A stretch of 64,000 nucleotides of DNA from SAR202 cluster bacterium bin22 (GCA_002238505.1 MPMM01000006.1:62001-126000), one strand, 5' to 3'. Shown: positions 9,731 to 20,079, numbered from the stretch's first letter. Numbers and translations are program-made. Notes: a model not told the origin generated them from the sequence alone.

Positions 9731-10036
9731 TCATAACTCAAGGCTGGTTATGCCTCGTGAAGCCTCTAAATTGTGAAGAGTATTACGAAAGGCGTAATTC
9801 CATAGCGATTTTCCGTCGACACCGGCCGACCGCCCCGAGACGCAATAACAAGTTGTGATTGCCCTCTCACGGCCAGGGAGATGCAGCGCTGTTGGTCCCC
9901 CCCTCGACGGGGAATCCGGCGGTGTCCCCTCTGGCGTGTATCGGACCCTGCGGGGCGCAGCGATTGGTCTGCGTTGGTCGAAGGGCGGCCGCTACCAAAC
10001 CCCTGCCTTTTCTTGGTATAATTGCCAGGTGCCAGC
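9731..10036. other. Intergenic region, no gene seen
   Basis: About 300 bases between the regulator promoter and the tRNA gene. Short frames exist but show no recognisable protein, ribosome site or codon bias. The last 20 bases before the tRNA include TTGGTATAATTG, a plausible -10 box (TATAAT at 10016-10021) for the tRNA. Confidence 0.5.
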
Positions 10037-10111
10037 GCGGGCGTAACTCAGTGGTAGAGTGTTTGCTTCCCAAGCAAAAAGTCGTGGGTTCGAATCCCAT
10101 CGCCCGCTCCA
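10037..10111 (+). tRNA. tRNA-Gly (anticodon CCC), CCA encoded
   Basis: The cloverleaf closes well: acceptor stem GCGGGCG/CGCCCGC, D-arm CTC/GAG, anticodon stem TTTGC/GCAAA with loop TTCCCAA (anticodon CCC), and T-arm with TTCGAAT loop. A discriminator T and an encoded CCA end at 10111. A TATAAT box lies about 16 bases upstream and a strong terminator follows, so it is a single-gene transcript. Confidence 0.95.
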
Positions 10112-10133
10112 GGACACCCTGATTTCAGATACG

Positions 10134-10162
10134 AAACCGCCGTCGAGCGACGGCGGTTTTTA
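10134..10162 (+). terminator. Intrinsic terminator downstream of tRNA-Gly
   Basis: A perfect 12-bp inverted repeat (10134-10145 with 10148-10159), GC-rich in its core, runs into TTTTTA. It lies 23 bases after the tRNA CCA end. Confidence 0.92.
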
Positions 10163-10753
10163 CTTTCCTTATTATTATGGACTAAATTGCAGAAGGGCCT
10201 CTTTCTGCTCCGTCCTACCCGTTAGGGGTACTTCCTGGTTGCAGCATTTCTGAATCTCTTCTCGGTATTGCCAGGCGGCCGCCAAGCGTATCCCACTTCC
10301 CCCTGTGAACGGATCGCCGACAAGTGCCGAGTGCGGGAATCTATTGCAGCCGCCACCATCATTGTTTCCGACATGCAACACATAAGAAAATGCAAGGCTA
10401 CATGCTCCATGGCCATGACTGGCAGTAAGAGACAGTTATGGAGTCTCCAAGGCAATTCGAGTCCAGTACGTTGGTTCTCTCTGGAGCATGCAGGTGAGTG
10501 CCGCCGCAGGACTGTTCATTTCCTCCCATCGGGACGTTCGTAGGTCGTCTTTACGTTTAAGCTGGCCTCGCCGCCCGGCCGGTACTCGTCCTGTCATTCA
10601 AGCAACAATTCTCGTCTTGGAATGGTGGGCGTTTATGTGACTATTGACCTCATGTCCGACGCTCACTTGAACGGGATGGTTCCGCTGCTAGTCAGCGGCA
10701 AGTCAATAGTGTCATGTTTGAGTTCCTTGGTGGCAATAGTGTGTGTCACCGTC
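10163..10753. other. Intergenic region, no supported gene
   Basis: About 590 bases between the tRNA terminator and the 3' end of the broken nuclease gene. Only short frames without recognisable motifs are present (the longest, on the plus strand at 10268-10543, resembles nothing known). I see no repeat or RNA structure that I can support. Confidence 0.45.
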
Positions 10754-11937
10754 CTAATTTGATCGAACGCTGTCAGGCGGGGAGCGCTGGCCACTATCTG
10801 CCGTCTGCCTCAAGTTGTGTACCGTCGTCAAGCGAGATTCGGAGTAGGGAGCAGTTGGCCTTGAGCGACGCAGGTTGAATACGCCGGCCATGTCACCGGG
10901 TTGCAGAGCCATCAATGCAGGGTGTCTATCGCCAGAAGAAAGACGTGGGATATGCACTGAGTCGGTGCCAGTGTCGAGAGACAGCATCACCTTGGAGTTC
11001 CCAAGGCGTTTAACACTTTGGACTGTACCGATAACGTCTATGGGCCATCGGTCTTCCCCTTGCTTTTCAACCTTTAGGAGGTAAGGTTCACAGCCCGGGC
11101 GAAATTGGCAGAAGACGCAGGCTTCTGAGCTGGGGCTAGCCAAAATTGATGGCAGGGAGCTACAGGGATGATTCTCGACAGTCTCGTTAATCCACTCCAA
11201 GGTTGCCTTGGCTTCATCTAGCAGATTTGAACAGTCGTTCTTTGCAAAAGGAACACCTTGCTTTCCTCCCGTCAGAGAAACTAATTCGAGGGAAGCCGGC
11301 CATTCACCGAAGTTCTCAGCATAAAGCCCGGCGTACATTTTCATCTGAGTCTGATAGTCTTCCTTAGAATGGAGTTCGTTACCGTCTTCGAGTTCCATTA
11401 TCGACCCCGACTTGTAGTCTTGGATAATGGGGCCGGTCCCATCCTCCCGATGACGGCGTCGATTATCCCTCTGACTAAACTATCAGCTGACTGCACCGGA
11501 ATCTCGTGCCCGTAGGATGGTGGGATTACGTGGCTGCGATCCTTACTCGGAGTTGGTTGGGATTCACGCGCAATGTCGAGAGCCATGCGTGTGGTGCGGA
11601 TTCGCAGCACCTCAATATCAGGAACTGAACTCTCCAGTGGGAACAAGTGGCGTTCCAATAGAGAGTGGCTGATTTCTGCGCTGGCTTCCTCCAATAGTTC
11701 GCGCCATCTTGCGTTGATGCTATCCGCTGTTGCCTCTAGCCGGCCTCGACCTGCCACTGCGAGTAGCTTATGTGCCACTGTTCCCACGCGCGTTTTTGGC
11801 GACGTTGGCAAAAGCGGTGGACTACCGTTTCGTTGCCACACCACCTTGAGAGCACACTTCTTGATAGCGCTGAACGTGGTTGGAGAGATGTTACGCAAAG
11901 GTTTGAGGAATTCGAGGTGCTCTTTGGTAGCGTTCAT
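10754..11937 (-). pseudogene. Cas4/RecB-like PD-(D/E)XK nuclease with Fe-S cysteines, frameshifted
   Basis: Two adjoining minus-strand frames make one nuclease of about 394 residues. The N-terminal half has ISPTTFSAIKKC (start of a RecB-like domain and the first cysteine) and the motif II aspartate in GIIDAVIG. After a one-base loss near 11443, the C-terminal frame supplies the catalytic QDYKSG (D-x-K), then a QTQMKMYAGLY helix and the cysteine cluster CVFCQFRPGC. One N-terminal plus three C-terminal cysteines is the 4Fe-4S arrangement of Cas4/AddB/Dna2-type nucleases. The ATG at 11937 overlaps the stop of the upstream helicase (ATGA), so the two were translationally coupled. The frameshift separates the two catalytic motifs and should inactivate the enzyme unless the read is wrong. 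Confidence 0.8.
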
Positions 11938-14401
11938 GTGTGCCGCCCAATGTCTTGGTAGGCCCATGCAGGGCGCCTCAACAGGTTGAAGGTGTCCAAA
12001 GTTATCGGATTTGACTGACCGCAGGCGGCTATCGCCTCCGCTAGCAATCCGCTAGGATGTGATGGGTCCCAAAGCGGATGGACCACCAGAACCCGCTTCT
12101 CCCCAATTGTCAGGCCTGGTAGCTGATCAAAATTATGTGACTTAGCGTTGAATGACGCGCAGAACGAGTCCCTTAGGCTCGTCGCTTGTTGGATCCATCC
12201 ATCCAAGTCAGGCGTAGAGAAATCTCCGTCCAACCCGCAGAGGAATCCGGCTGACTGTAACCCGCCCAACAACGAGAGTCCTAGTCTCCAATCCAGCAGA
12301 CCATGGTAAGCCATGTTACGGTAGTTGCGGAGGCAGGTGTAGCAAGATGAATCGCAGCTAGACCTGTGGGAAGCACTGGTCATCGTGCCCGTGAATGTGT
12401 TTGGAGAAGCATTGATATTTGTTGCTGATACGAGCAAGTCGTGCCAGTTGTCTTTTACCCAAGCAGTGAATCCAGCCCCATTGAGTAGGTGATCGCTGAT
12501 GATGATTTCGCAGGCTTTTTCACCGCTGGGCAGATCGATTTGCCGAACGTTACTGATGTCGAATTCGTCGGGGTCGATGTCGAGTTCGCTCGCGGCTACT
12601 GCCTTTACAATGAATGCTGCAGAATAATAAGCGGCTCTTACCCCAGCAGAAGCTACCGGATCCACTCGCAGACCGGGTGGAACGGACGTCGGCTGGTCTC
12701 GCAGTACGTCGGTTGATTTGGGCGCCACGATTGCGATGGATTCTTCATCTGTAGACGGCCTAAAGCTGAGCCGATCTTCCTGCTGGAAGCGTTTATCTAT
12801 CCACTGGCTATCCAACCGTTGTTGGCTGTTGTCACCTCTCTGCGTGGTGCCTGTTGCCCCGCTAAATAGATGCCCGTTCCGACTGTTTACACGGTACACC
12901 CTGCCCGAACTAGAAAACGCGACAGCACTATTGGTACCCGTTACAGATTGACAGGGTTGAGGATCGGATTCGGCGACAGTGGCAACACCGGTAGCAAGAA
13001 ATTCTGCCTCTTCTTGAGCGTCCGAACCTGGTCCTAGACTGGCCCGAAATCCCAGTGGCACTGCGAACTGGAACGTGCTGAATGCAGGGGTGCCGTCGAT
13101 GGTGCAACCGCACTGGGGGCAATAGGAGTCTGCCGGCTCCGCGTCGCGTGTCTCAGTATGGTGGCATTGCCCGCAAAGCATCATCCATCTCCGCGAAGGC
13201 AGCGGGTCGGGTGAACTCGACTGCCACCGGTTGTTTCGGCGCAGCAACGGAGCGGTAAATCCGATAGCTTCGTAGATACGCTTATCCTTAGTTCGCTGTG
13301 AACCTGGAGCGAACTCAGTGACGGCCAAATCAAGGTCACGGTCGATAGTGAGGGAGTTGGCACCACGAAGCCCGTGATAAAAAAGTCTTACGCGGGATGG
13401 CATTCCGTACATCGGAAGCACCGCGTATTCTGCCAACCGTTCGGCCAGCCCTTCGCTAGTAATCTCGGGATCGACGGAGGCACTCTCTATGGCATCGTAA
13501 AGTTGTAGACGCGCATAATCCACTAGACGCTCTGGTGGCATCAATGTTTCAAGTCCAGCGCACAAGGCATTGGCAATCTCGTCTACCTCCCCTAAGTTTG
13601 CAAGCCATTCTCGGATCGTGTTCCGGCGGCCTTGGTCGTCAATCCAAGTAGACGCAAGGCCAAATTCGCCGTGGCTATCTGGCGGACGGGCGCTTTCCGA
13701 CCATTCCACACCTGCTACCCTGAACGCCCGGCGCAAGCACTCTTTTGCCATCAGCCTTTGGGCAATTTCTTGGCAGGCAGTAGATAAGAAAGGAAGCAGT
13801 AGATAAGAAAGGAACCGGGGGTGGATCACCGGTGATGCGTCCCGGGTTCTGATAATAGAACTCGTCGTGGCTCCGGCCACGGCACACGGTTAGTACCGTG
13901 GCGAAAGGTTGACCACGCCGCCCAGCACGTCCGGCTCGTTGCTGGTAGTTGAAACGCTGTGGTGGCATATTGCCTTGTACAACGCTCTGTAGGCTACCTA
14001 TGTCGACGCCTACTTCCATTGTGGTGGTGACGCTGAGTAAGTCGATGGCGTCGACTACTGGAACCAGCGGCCGGCGCGGGTCGTCTCTTAGATCCACCGT
14101 GATGTCACGGAATAACCTTTGCCGTTCTGGCTGGTCATCTGTTTGGGCAGTGAGTTCCTCGGCGTGGATACGTATCGGTGGCCTTCGTTCGGCAGCTTCT
14201 TTGGCATAGTAATTCCGCTGGTGGAGATCTGTACAAGTCGAATCTGGTTCGGCCGCTAGGTCTCGTTGGCAAAATCCACTGGTGCAGACTCCCGGATTGT
14301 ACAGGTGGGGACGCCGGCATCCAGGACAATGCCATACCCGGTCCTCTGGAATTGCTACGCGCACCAGCAATCGCCGGGGATCGATTCTAAAGTAGGTATG
14401 A
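11934..14401 (-). pseudogene. SF2 helicase C-terminal half with MZB/DUF1998 zinc domain, truncated and frameshifted
   Basis: The first part (to about 13815) holds a Cys-rich finger (CPGC...C...C), helicase motif V ([11 protein letters not shown]) and motif VI ([11 protein letters not shown]). The second part continues with another zinc finger (CGQC...CPQC) and the C-terminal MrfA-type zinc-binding domain (CDSSCYTCLRNYRN followed by HGLLDWRLG). The helicase ATPase half with Walker A and B is missing: the frame runs open into the ISNCY terminal repeat at 14402 and does not resume beyond it. A 19-bp tandem duplication at 13777-13814 splits the rest; removing one unit restores a single frame exactly. 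DUF1998 helicases occur in DNA repair (MrfA) and in anti-phage systems such as Druantia and DISARM. The nuclease partner suggests defence, but the exact system cannot be assigned. Confidence 0.8.
13777..13814. repeat. Perfect 19-bp tandem duplication inside the helicase gene
   Basis: The 19-base unit GCAGTAGATAAGAAAGGAA occurs twice head to tail (13777-13795 and 13796-13814) without mismatch. Nineteen is not a multiple of three, and the two helicase frames differ by exactly this shift, so the duplication is the cause of the frameshift. Confidence 0.95.
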
Positions 14402-14451
14402 TGTCAATGCCCTACGATTATGTCCTGGTAAATTGCTCAGGGAAAATGTCC
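14402..14451 (+). repeat. ISNCY left terminal inverted repeat (50 bp)
   Basis: It begins TGTCAATGCCCTACGATTAT and matches the reverse complement of 15910-15959 in 49 of 50 positions. Confidence 0.95.
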
Positions 14452-15905
14452 ATCAGTATTGTCCTGAGCGGCCAGGTAAGCGGCCCGTCTGGCAGTCCGG
14501 TTGACGGGCGGCGCCGGTGAGTCGATGTACTTCCTGACCGTGTTTCGGGAAATACCCAAGTCCCTGGCGATGCCCCGTAGGTAGACACCCTGGAGCCTGG
14601 CGTGGTGAATGGCTTTCCAGAGGGCCTGCTTGCGCGGGGTAGCCTCCCGGGGCGGTGGAGTATCGGTCCTGCGGGGTTCAGCCTCCTCCTGGCGCTGGGG
14701 AACCGCGGCTTCCAGGGCGGCCAGCCGCTGAAGCTGCAATCTGGAGAGGCCGTGCCGTGCCAGGTTCCTGACCACCTGTGCCATCTCCGATGTGGGCGCG
14801 AGGGCGCCGTTGGAAGCCCTCAAGGCTCCGGGTCTGGGCGGCGCTTCCTGGTGGGGAATCACTTCACCACCGTACCGGACCATAAGCTGGCCATTGCTTT
14901 GCTCCAGGACTTCCACCCTGGCCCCGGCATAGCTGGGCCGTTCCTGACTGGGGAGCAACCGCAGGGTGCGCCACTGGAACTTGACGGTGTTGCCCCGGGC
15001 CACCTGGCGGGTGTGCTTGAAGCAGAGGACGCGTTCCAGGAAGATGGATGAGTCCAGGGAGCGGTAAGCTGCCTGGGCCTGCTGGGCCGGTACGCGAAAC
15101 TGCCTGTTGAAGCGGGGCAGGAATTCTTGCAACAAAGCGTTGGCCTGGTCGATGGTGGTGGCGCCCGCCAGCCTGAGTTCGCTGACCAGCCGGTCCTGGA
15201 AGGTGCCGGCCATACGCTCTACCCTGCCCTTGGCCTGGGGAGAACGGGCGAATACCTGCTCAATGCCCAGCTCCTGCACTGCCCGGCTGAAGTGGGTGGC
15301 TTCCACCGGTTGCTGGATATGGCGGGGCCTTCCGGCAAATTTGAAGACCCCGTGGCGATCGCAATAGAGGGCCATGGGGAGTCCATAGCGGCGGATCACC
15401 CCTTCCATCAACAGGAAGTAGCCCCTGGTATCCTCCCCGGTCTGGAAGACGGCGTTGGCTACCGTGCCGGTGGCATCATCCATGGCCAGCAGCAGGACGA
15501 ACCGGGGTCCCCGTTCCTCCAGCCAGGCATGGTGGCTCCCGTCGATCCGCAATAGCATACCCTCCTGGGGCATCCGCTCCCGCCGTACCCGGTGTTTGGG
15601 AGGACGGTGCCGTCTGGCGCTGGACAGACCGTGGCTGTTGAGGAGATGGCTTACTTCCCGCTGGCCAGCATGACCACGGCGGAGGCCGTCTCTTCGGGAA
15701 TGGCGTTGCGGGGCTGGCGGCCTCGGTTGCCGTGGACCAGTGCGGCGGCCCCTTCCCTCCGGTAGGCCGCCAGGACTCGCCGGACCTGGCGTTCACTGAT
15801 CCCCAGAACTTCGGCAGCCTGGGTTGTGGGCAGTTGATATTCCAGCACGCTGTTGAGTACCTGAAGTCTGGCTTGCTCTCTTTGGTTCAATGTCACGTCC
15901 TTCAT
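14437..15905 (-). pseudogene. ISNCY family transposase, internal deletion plus frameshift
   Basis: The N-terminal frame (15905-15651) has the helix-turn-helix TQAAEVLGISERQVRRVLAAY. The C-terminal frame (378 residues up to 14437) has the DDE integrase core: DGSHHAWLEERG (first D), ALYCDRHGVF (second D) and the SPQAKGRVERMAGTFQDRL glutamate region. About 30 residues normally linking the two parts are missing around 15655, and the two parts lie in different frames. The C-terminal part also carries an extra helix-turn-helix-like tail (LRGIARDLGISRNTVRKYI). It is unlikely to make active transposase, although the ends look mobilisable in trans. Confidence 0.85.
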
Positions 15906-15909
15906 AGAC

Positions 15910-15959
15910 GGACATTTTCCCTGAGCAATTTACCCGGACATAATCGTAGGGCATTGACA
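15910..15959 (-). repeat. ISNCY right terminal inverted repeat (50 bp)
   Basis: Reverse complement of the left repeat with one mismatch (CCGGGTA against CCTGGTA). It lies just upstream of the transposase start and probably contains its promoter. Confidence 0.95.
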
Positions 15960-16401
15960 CCTCGGACAGATTGATTTTGATCCGGGACCAGATGAACCAT
16001 CCCGCCAAAGTCCCTACCAGCTACCATCGCGGTGTCGCGCGGCCCGATTCATCGCGCGCCGTGGCTGCCGACCGCGGTGGCATGGTCCACCACCTGTATC
16101 GCGACCTGGTGAGCCACATCGTTTGCCGGACCGTTGTTGTCCACTTGTTCCCAGGTTCTGGAGGCTCTGGTAGGTATCGAAGTAGTAGAGGGCAGCACAC
16201 GCGGAGCGTTCTGTTCGCTGTTGCCGCCCCTGCGTGTCCATCTTTGGAATAGCCGGACGATGTTCAAGATTATCCCTGGCTTATCAGCCTGATATCAATG
16301 CTGCGCTACGTCGCAAGACCGGACGATGTCGCCACGTGCCGTTGGCCTCGACGTCTCGGGCAATCCTGGCGGCTCGCGGTTCGTAACTAGACGTACCCAC
16401 C
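15960..16401. other. Intergenic region, no gene recognised
   Basis: About 440 bases between the ISNCY right end and higA. Both strands have open frames of 70-90 codons but no recognisable motif. The lost helicase N-terminal half is not detectable here. Confidence 0.4.
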
Positions 16402-16692
16402 CTACTCAGCACCAGCCGCGGTTGGCAGGACGCGTATCTTTGCCCCCACCAACTCCTCCGCCAGCGCCAGGTCGTACTGTGCCTGCAGGTTCAGCCAGAA
16501 CTGAGGGTCCATGCCAAACCAGTGACCAAACCTGAGAGCGCTGTCACCCGTCGCTGCACGCTTGCCGGCCAGTATCTGGCTGATGCGATTGGCTGGCACG
16601 TCAATCTGCCTGGCAAAACTCGCCGGAGACACGCTTCTCTCCTCCAGTTCATCTTTCAGGATATCCCCTGGGTGAACGGCTCGGTTCAACAT
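16402..16692 (-). CDS. higA: HigA-family antitoxin (Xre-type)
   Basis: A 96-residue antitoxin of the HigA/VapI group. It starts HPGDILKDELEE, has the helix-turn-helix SPASFARQIDVPANRISQIL (about 22-41) and ends with the GMDPQFWLNLQAQYDLALAE helix typical of HigA. The length is normal and the frame intact. It lies 17 bases downstream of the higB remnant, the usual toxin-first order. With the toxin dead it may persist as a DNA-binding repressor or as an orphan antitoxin. Confidence 0.92.
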   Translation of the reverse strand: MLNRAVHPGDILKDELEERSVSPASFARQIDVPANRISQILAGKRAATGDSALRFGHWFGMDPQFWLNLQAQYDLALAEELVGAKIRVLPTAAGAE

Positions 16693-16709
16693 GGTCGCCT
16701 ATTACCCCC

Positions 16710-16994
16710 TTAGTGATAGTCCACGATCTCAACGTCGGATGGCCCTGCTTGACCTTCTGACCAACTGAAGCAGATCCGCTACTGTCTGTTAATCCTGATT
16801 GAGTACTGCCCGGCCCGATTCCCTCTCAGTACTTACAGCCGATTGCTGCGCAGCGCCCTCAGCGTGTCCAGAGACCGGGCCGCGTTTAATATTGAGAGCC
16901 TGCGTGCCGCTTGCTGTTCAAAGCCCTGAAACGCTGGGACAAACTCTCCGGCGGCAAACGCCTCGGTCCGTCGGTCCCGGTAACTTTCTATCAT
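16710..16994 (-). pseudogene. higB: HigB toxin (RelE-like) with two nonsense codons
   Basis: The frame starts MIESYRDRRTEAFAAGEF, continues with FEQQAARRLSILNAA and, reading through stops, with NRAGQYSIRI, RICFSW and VEIVDYH, so the whole HigB fold is recognisable at about 94 codons. A TAA at 16835-16833 replaces a residue after RALRSNRL, and a TAG at 16781-16779 sits where HigB has the tryptophan of QWRICF. Both are single-base substitutions. The truncated product would lack the C-terminal catalytic half of the mRNA interferase. Confidence 0.9.
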
Positions 16995-17070
16995 GCCAGG
17001 ATCAGCGTAGATACGACTGACGTCAGTCGTCAAGCAGGACGTACAAGTCCTTGTGACTGGCGAAGCGTTG

Positions 17071-17710
17071 AAAAAATGGTTGATTTTGGTCGCAGGACTT
17101 ACGTCAGCCATCTCCGAAGACGCGGTGTGAGCCGCGCCGCCGCCCCAACAGTACAAGGCGGCTCCGCTTGGAAATCTCACCCAAGAACACCGATCGGATC
17201 CCCGCTCAAGCCACTCCCCTGGCCTCAGCCCGCAGGACGGCCTGAACCGGATTGGGTCTGCCTCCTGGCTTTCCCAGCCGGTGCTGCGCTGCAAGCGCCG
17301 GTCTCAGCTGTCCCAGAGCGCACCCCCACAGGGTCCATACGTGCTTCACCCGCTTCCTTGCAGGTACGGTGAAGGCGACACGGACCCGTTGCCCAGGGGA
17401 CACACCCTCTTCAGATGACTGAACACAACCAATGCATACCATTTAAATGAGGCACGGGGAACAGTTCCTAACCCGCCCAGCACCCAGCTGTAGGCCAACT
17501 GGGCATAGCCAGCGTGCTGCCCCAACCGGGCTTCCTCCTCCCTGGTGGGTCTCAATGTTATCCGGTGGGCCTTAAGGATGGAGGAAGCGTAACCATTGGC
17601 CAACGACTCCGGCAAGAAGCTGCTGTCAGTAGACTACTCCCCAGACGCCAAGCTTGCAGATTGTATCCAGTATCATCAGTTAACAGTAAATTCTGGCCAA
17701 CAGTTACAAG
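17071..17710 (-). mobile_element. TnpB (IS200/IS605-type) deletion derivative, copy A
   Basis: On the minus strand this contains the start of an OrfB/TnpB-like protein (KAHRITLRPTREEEARLGQH, then AYSWVLGG), joined without the middle to the C-terminal region shared with the fragment at 27020 (VWTLWGCALGQLR, LGKPGGRPNPVQ). It ends in a GC-rich inverted-repeat block. Both ends are shared with copy B at 24141-24627: the same sequence upstream of the start (CAGACGCCAAGCTTGCAGAT) and the same 3' block beginning AAAAATGGTTGA on the plus strand. Loss of the central nuclease domain makes it non-autonomous. The conserved 3' block is where TnpB elements carry their omega RNA. That role is inference. Confidence 0.75.
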
Positions 17711-17941
17711 CCCGTACCAAGCTTTCGTGCCGTTCCGTTGGAAGTACGCCCGCCGAAAGGTGTAACAGTCGCATTTGGTCGACGGTTGGAAACCTCAGGG
17801 TTTGGCCCACCCTCGGCTAACGCGCTGGTTCGCAATCACAAACTTTCGGAAAGCCGCACGAAGAAACAGACTAAGGAGGGAGCGGAACTGTGATATATTT
17901 CCTTCACTTGTTGGGCGTAGTGATGGGAGGGGGGGACCGGC

Positions 17942-19606
17942 ATGAGGATTGCGATTGGGCCAGGAAAACTCTGGGGATTGGGGACTCTCTCGGTCTTCGC
18001 CCTTATGCTCTGCATCCTCTTTACTCCGACTATCACTGCTCACTCCCAAGCCAATTCTCCGCCCGAATTCTCGTCGGCCTCTTTCCTGTTGCCCTCCTCT
18101 GAAAATCCGGCTCCAAATCGCCCGGTTGGCGTTCCGGTCGTGGCCATCGATCCGGATCCTTTGGACAAGATCTCCTACTCCCTGTCCGGTGAAGACGCTA
18201 TTTTTTTCGACGTTTCGGAAACTTCGGGGCAGCTTGAATCTAGAATGCCTTTGGATTACGAGACCAGGTCGAGCTACCAGGTGGAAGTGCGTGCTACCGA
18301 CCCGCGGGGACTCTATGACACCGCTTCCGTCAACATAAGAGTGACCAATGTGGATGAGGTGGGAGAAGTAATTCTGAAGCCCATAACGACCAACATCGGG
18401 GCAGGTGCACTCGCTACTCTCACTGACCCTGACGGCAGCCTGTCTCATGTTTCTTGGCAGTGGGCCGTCTCCTCCGACAAAACCACCTGGAGAAATATCG
18501 AAGGTGGGAATTCCGCCTCCTATGTGCCAAGGGAAGAGGATCTACGCCAGTTCCTTCGGGCACAGGCCAATTATTCCGATGGCCACGGCCCCGGAAAGGT
18601 GGCCGCCACCCTGTTTGGCCCAAGTCTGCTAAAGGGAAACAACCATTCGCCAGAATTCCCGTTCTCGGAGTCAGGGACACGGACCATAAGCCCGAACGCA
18701 TCTTCGGGTGAACTGGTCGGGCCGCCGATGTTGGCTGGCGATCTTGATAGAGACCTGCTGACCTACTGGCTCACCGGGAAGGCTTCCCTGTTCTTTGAGA
18801 TTGGGCTACACACAGGTCAACTGAGGACAAAGGGTGCCCTGAATGAACAATTCGCAGGCCGATACTTTGGAGAAGTGCACGTTTTTGACGGCAAGGGGGG
18901 CAACACAACGAAGGTACTACGTGTCGATGTAGGAGAAATCCCCGCTTCGACTTCGGAGTCGACAGTTGGAGAGGAGTCAGTCCCAGAAGGGTCGCCTTCT
19001 ACTGAAGATCATGAAGCACCAGTCACCGACTCACGAACATCCTCGTTAAATCATCAAGACCTTCGATTACAGGTGACGGGCACTTCGCCGGCCGGCAGTC
19101 AGGCACAGGTCCTGGCCGCTGAGCCACAACTCGGTCTCCCACAACCGGCGCGGCAGGATCCGGGCCTGGTCCTTGATACCGTCCCCCAAGGGGCGGAAAA
19201 ACCCGTGGCTAAGGAAGACCCAATTGTTGCATCCAATGATGAGCTGGTGGCGTCGGCATCCATTTTGAAGCCACCGCCACTTCTCTCCCTGGTGGAAGAT
19301 ACGGCAGCAGACACGGCAGGTCCGACCGGCGAACCGGGACAGGCGGGGTTGTCCGACAGCAGAGGCATTGGTATTGGGTCCTTGGAGAACTGGACTATCG
19401 GGCTCTCTTTGGTCCTGCTAATGATGGCAGGAGTACTCCTCGTGGCGTCGATACCAAGATGGCGCCAGACGCGCGAGATCAAGCTGCCCTCCCCGACTGT
19501 CGGGCCGGAACGCCGGCTGGGCCCGTTGCCAATTCTTATGTCCTTGCGGGAACACGGTATATTCTCGACAGGAAAAAAAGAAGGCGATGTTGAGACCAGT
19601 CCGTGA
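17942..19606 (+). CDS. Cadherin-like surface protein with C-terminal membrane anchor
   Basis: A 554-residue exported protein. The N-terminal signal peptide runs to about residue 36 (hydrophobic stretch then AHSQA). It is followed by a cadherin-like domain (about 38-142, with a SGQLESRMPLDYE-type motif and DPRGLYDTASVNIRV), an immunoglobulin/BIG-like segment (about 142-235), a second cadherin-like domain (about 240-340), a Ser/Pro/Thr-rich low-complexity stalk (340-480) and a single membrane segment (about 493-512) with a basic stop-transfer. The ATG follows a GGAGGG ribosome site. It probably works in adhesion or cell-surface contact. It shares its design with the 1776-residue protein at 56013 but is much smaller. 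Confidence 0.78.
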   Translation: MRIAIGPGKLWGLGTLSVFALMLCILFTPTITAHSQANSPPEFSSASFLLPSSENPAPNRPVGVPVVAIDPDPLDKISYSLSGEDAIFFDVSETSGQLESRMPLDYETRSSYQVEVRATDPRGLYDTASVNIRVTNVDEVGEVILKPITTNIGAGALATLTDPDGSLSHVSWQWAVSSDKTTWRNIEGGNSASYVPREEDLRQFLRAQANYSDGHGPGKVAATLFGPSLLKGNNHSPEFPFSESGTRTISPNASSGELVGPPMLAGDLDRDLLTYWLTGKASLFFEIGLHTGQLRTKGALNEQFAGRYFGEVHVFDGKGGNTTKVLRVDVGEIPASTSESTVGEESVPEGSPSTEDHEAPVTDSRTSSLNHQDLRLQVTGTSPAGSQAQVLAAEPQLGLPQPARQDPGLVLDTVPQGAEKPVAKEDPIVASNDELVASASILKPPPLLSLVEDTAADTAGPTGEPGQAGLSDSRGIGIGSLENWTIGLSLVLLMMAGVLLVASIPRWRQTREIKLPSPTVGPERRLGPLPILMSLREHGIFSTGKKEGDVETSP

Positions 19607-19990
19607 CGCTTGTTCTAAGAGCGTGGGTCCCCGATTAAAACCAACAATAGTTTCGCTTTTCGAACTTCGGCCATCTTTGTATATGGCGTCTCCCTTTATA
19701 CCGTGGAACGAAGCAACGGGCGCGTAGTCTCACACCAACCGACTTTCTCCCACGGCTAGAGTGGAAAATCTCCCTGCTCGATTTGTCTTATGCCGAAGTT
19801 CCGCTCTTGGTTCAACCTATAATGCCAGCTGGTGTTGTGAATTCTGGATGAATTGGTGCGGAGCGTTTCACGAAGACCACGAACCAACAGGGCCTCTGCA
19901 ACACAAAAGGAGAACCGCCATCTCATTGTCCGCTAATGAGAATCTAACCTAATCTACACGACCTGCACTAATCTACTGACCAGTGACAGT
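19607..19990. other. Intergenic region, no gene seen
   Basis: About 380 bases after the surface protein. It is relatively AT-rich at first and contains only short frames without motifs. The minus-strand tail of the tnpB remnant probably begins close to its right edge. Confidence 0.4.
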
Positions 19991-20079
19991 GGCACAGGTT
20001 AGCCTCGTTCCTGCTTCCACCGCTGTCGCCCGCGGGGGGCGGGTCTTACACCGGCGTCCACAGGCAGGGACCGTGTAGC

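Larger units (their letters stand above)
14402..15959 (-). mobile_element. ISNCY-family insertion sequence (internally deleted)
   Basis: A 1.56-kb element bounded by 50-bp terminal inverted repeats that differ at a single base. It contains one ISNCY (IS1202-group) transposase read on the minus strand. The left end abuts the open helicase frame. I see no clear target-site duplication in the immediate flanks, and the missing helicase N-terminal half is not found beyond the right end. Either the insertion was followed by a deletion, or the element moved with a rearrangement. Confidence 0.92.

Noticed and set aside
10754-14401. Assignment to DISARM, Druantia or CRISPR Cas4
   Set aside because: Only a DUF1998 helicase half and a RecB/Cas4-like nuclease are present; no methylase, DrmC, DruABCD or cas1/cas2 and no repeat array.
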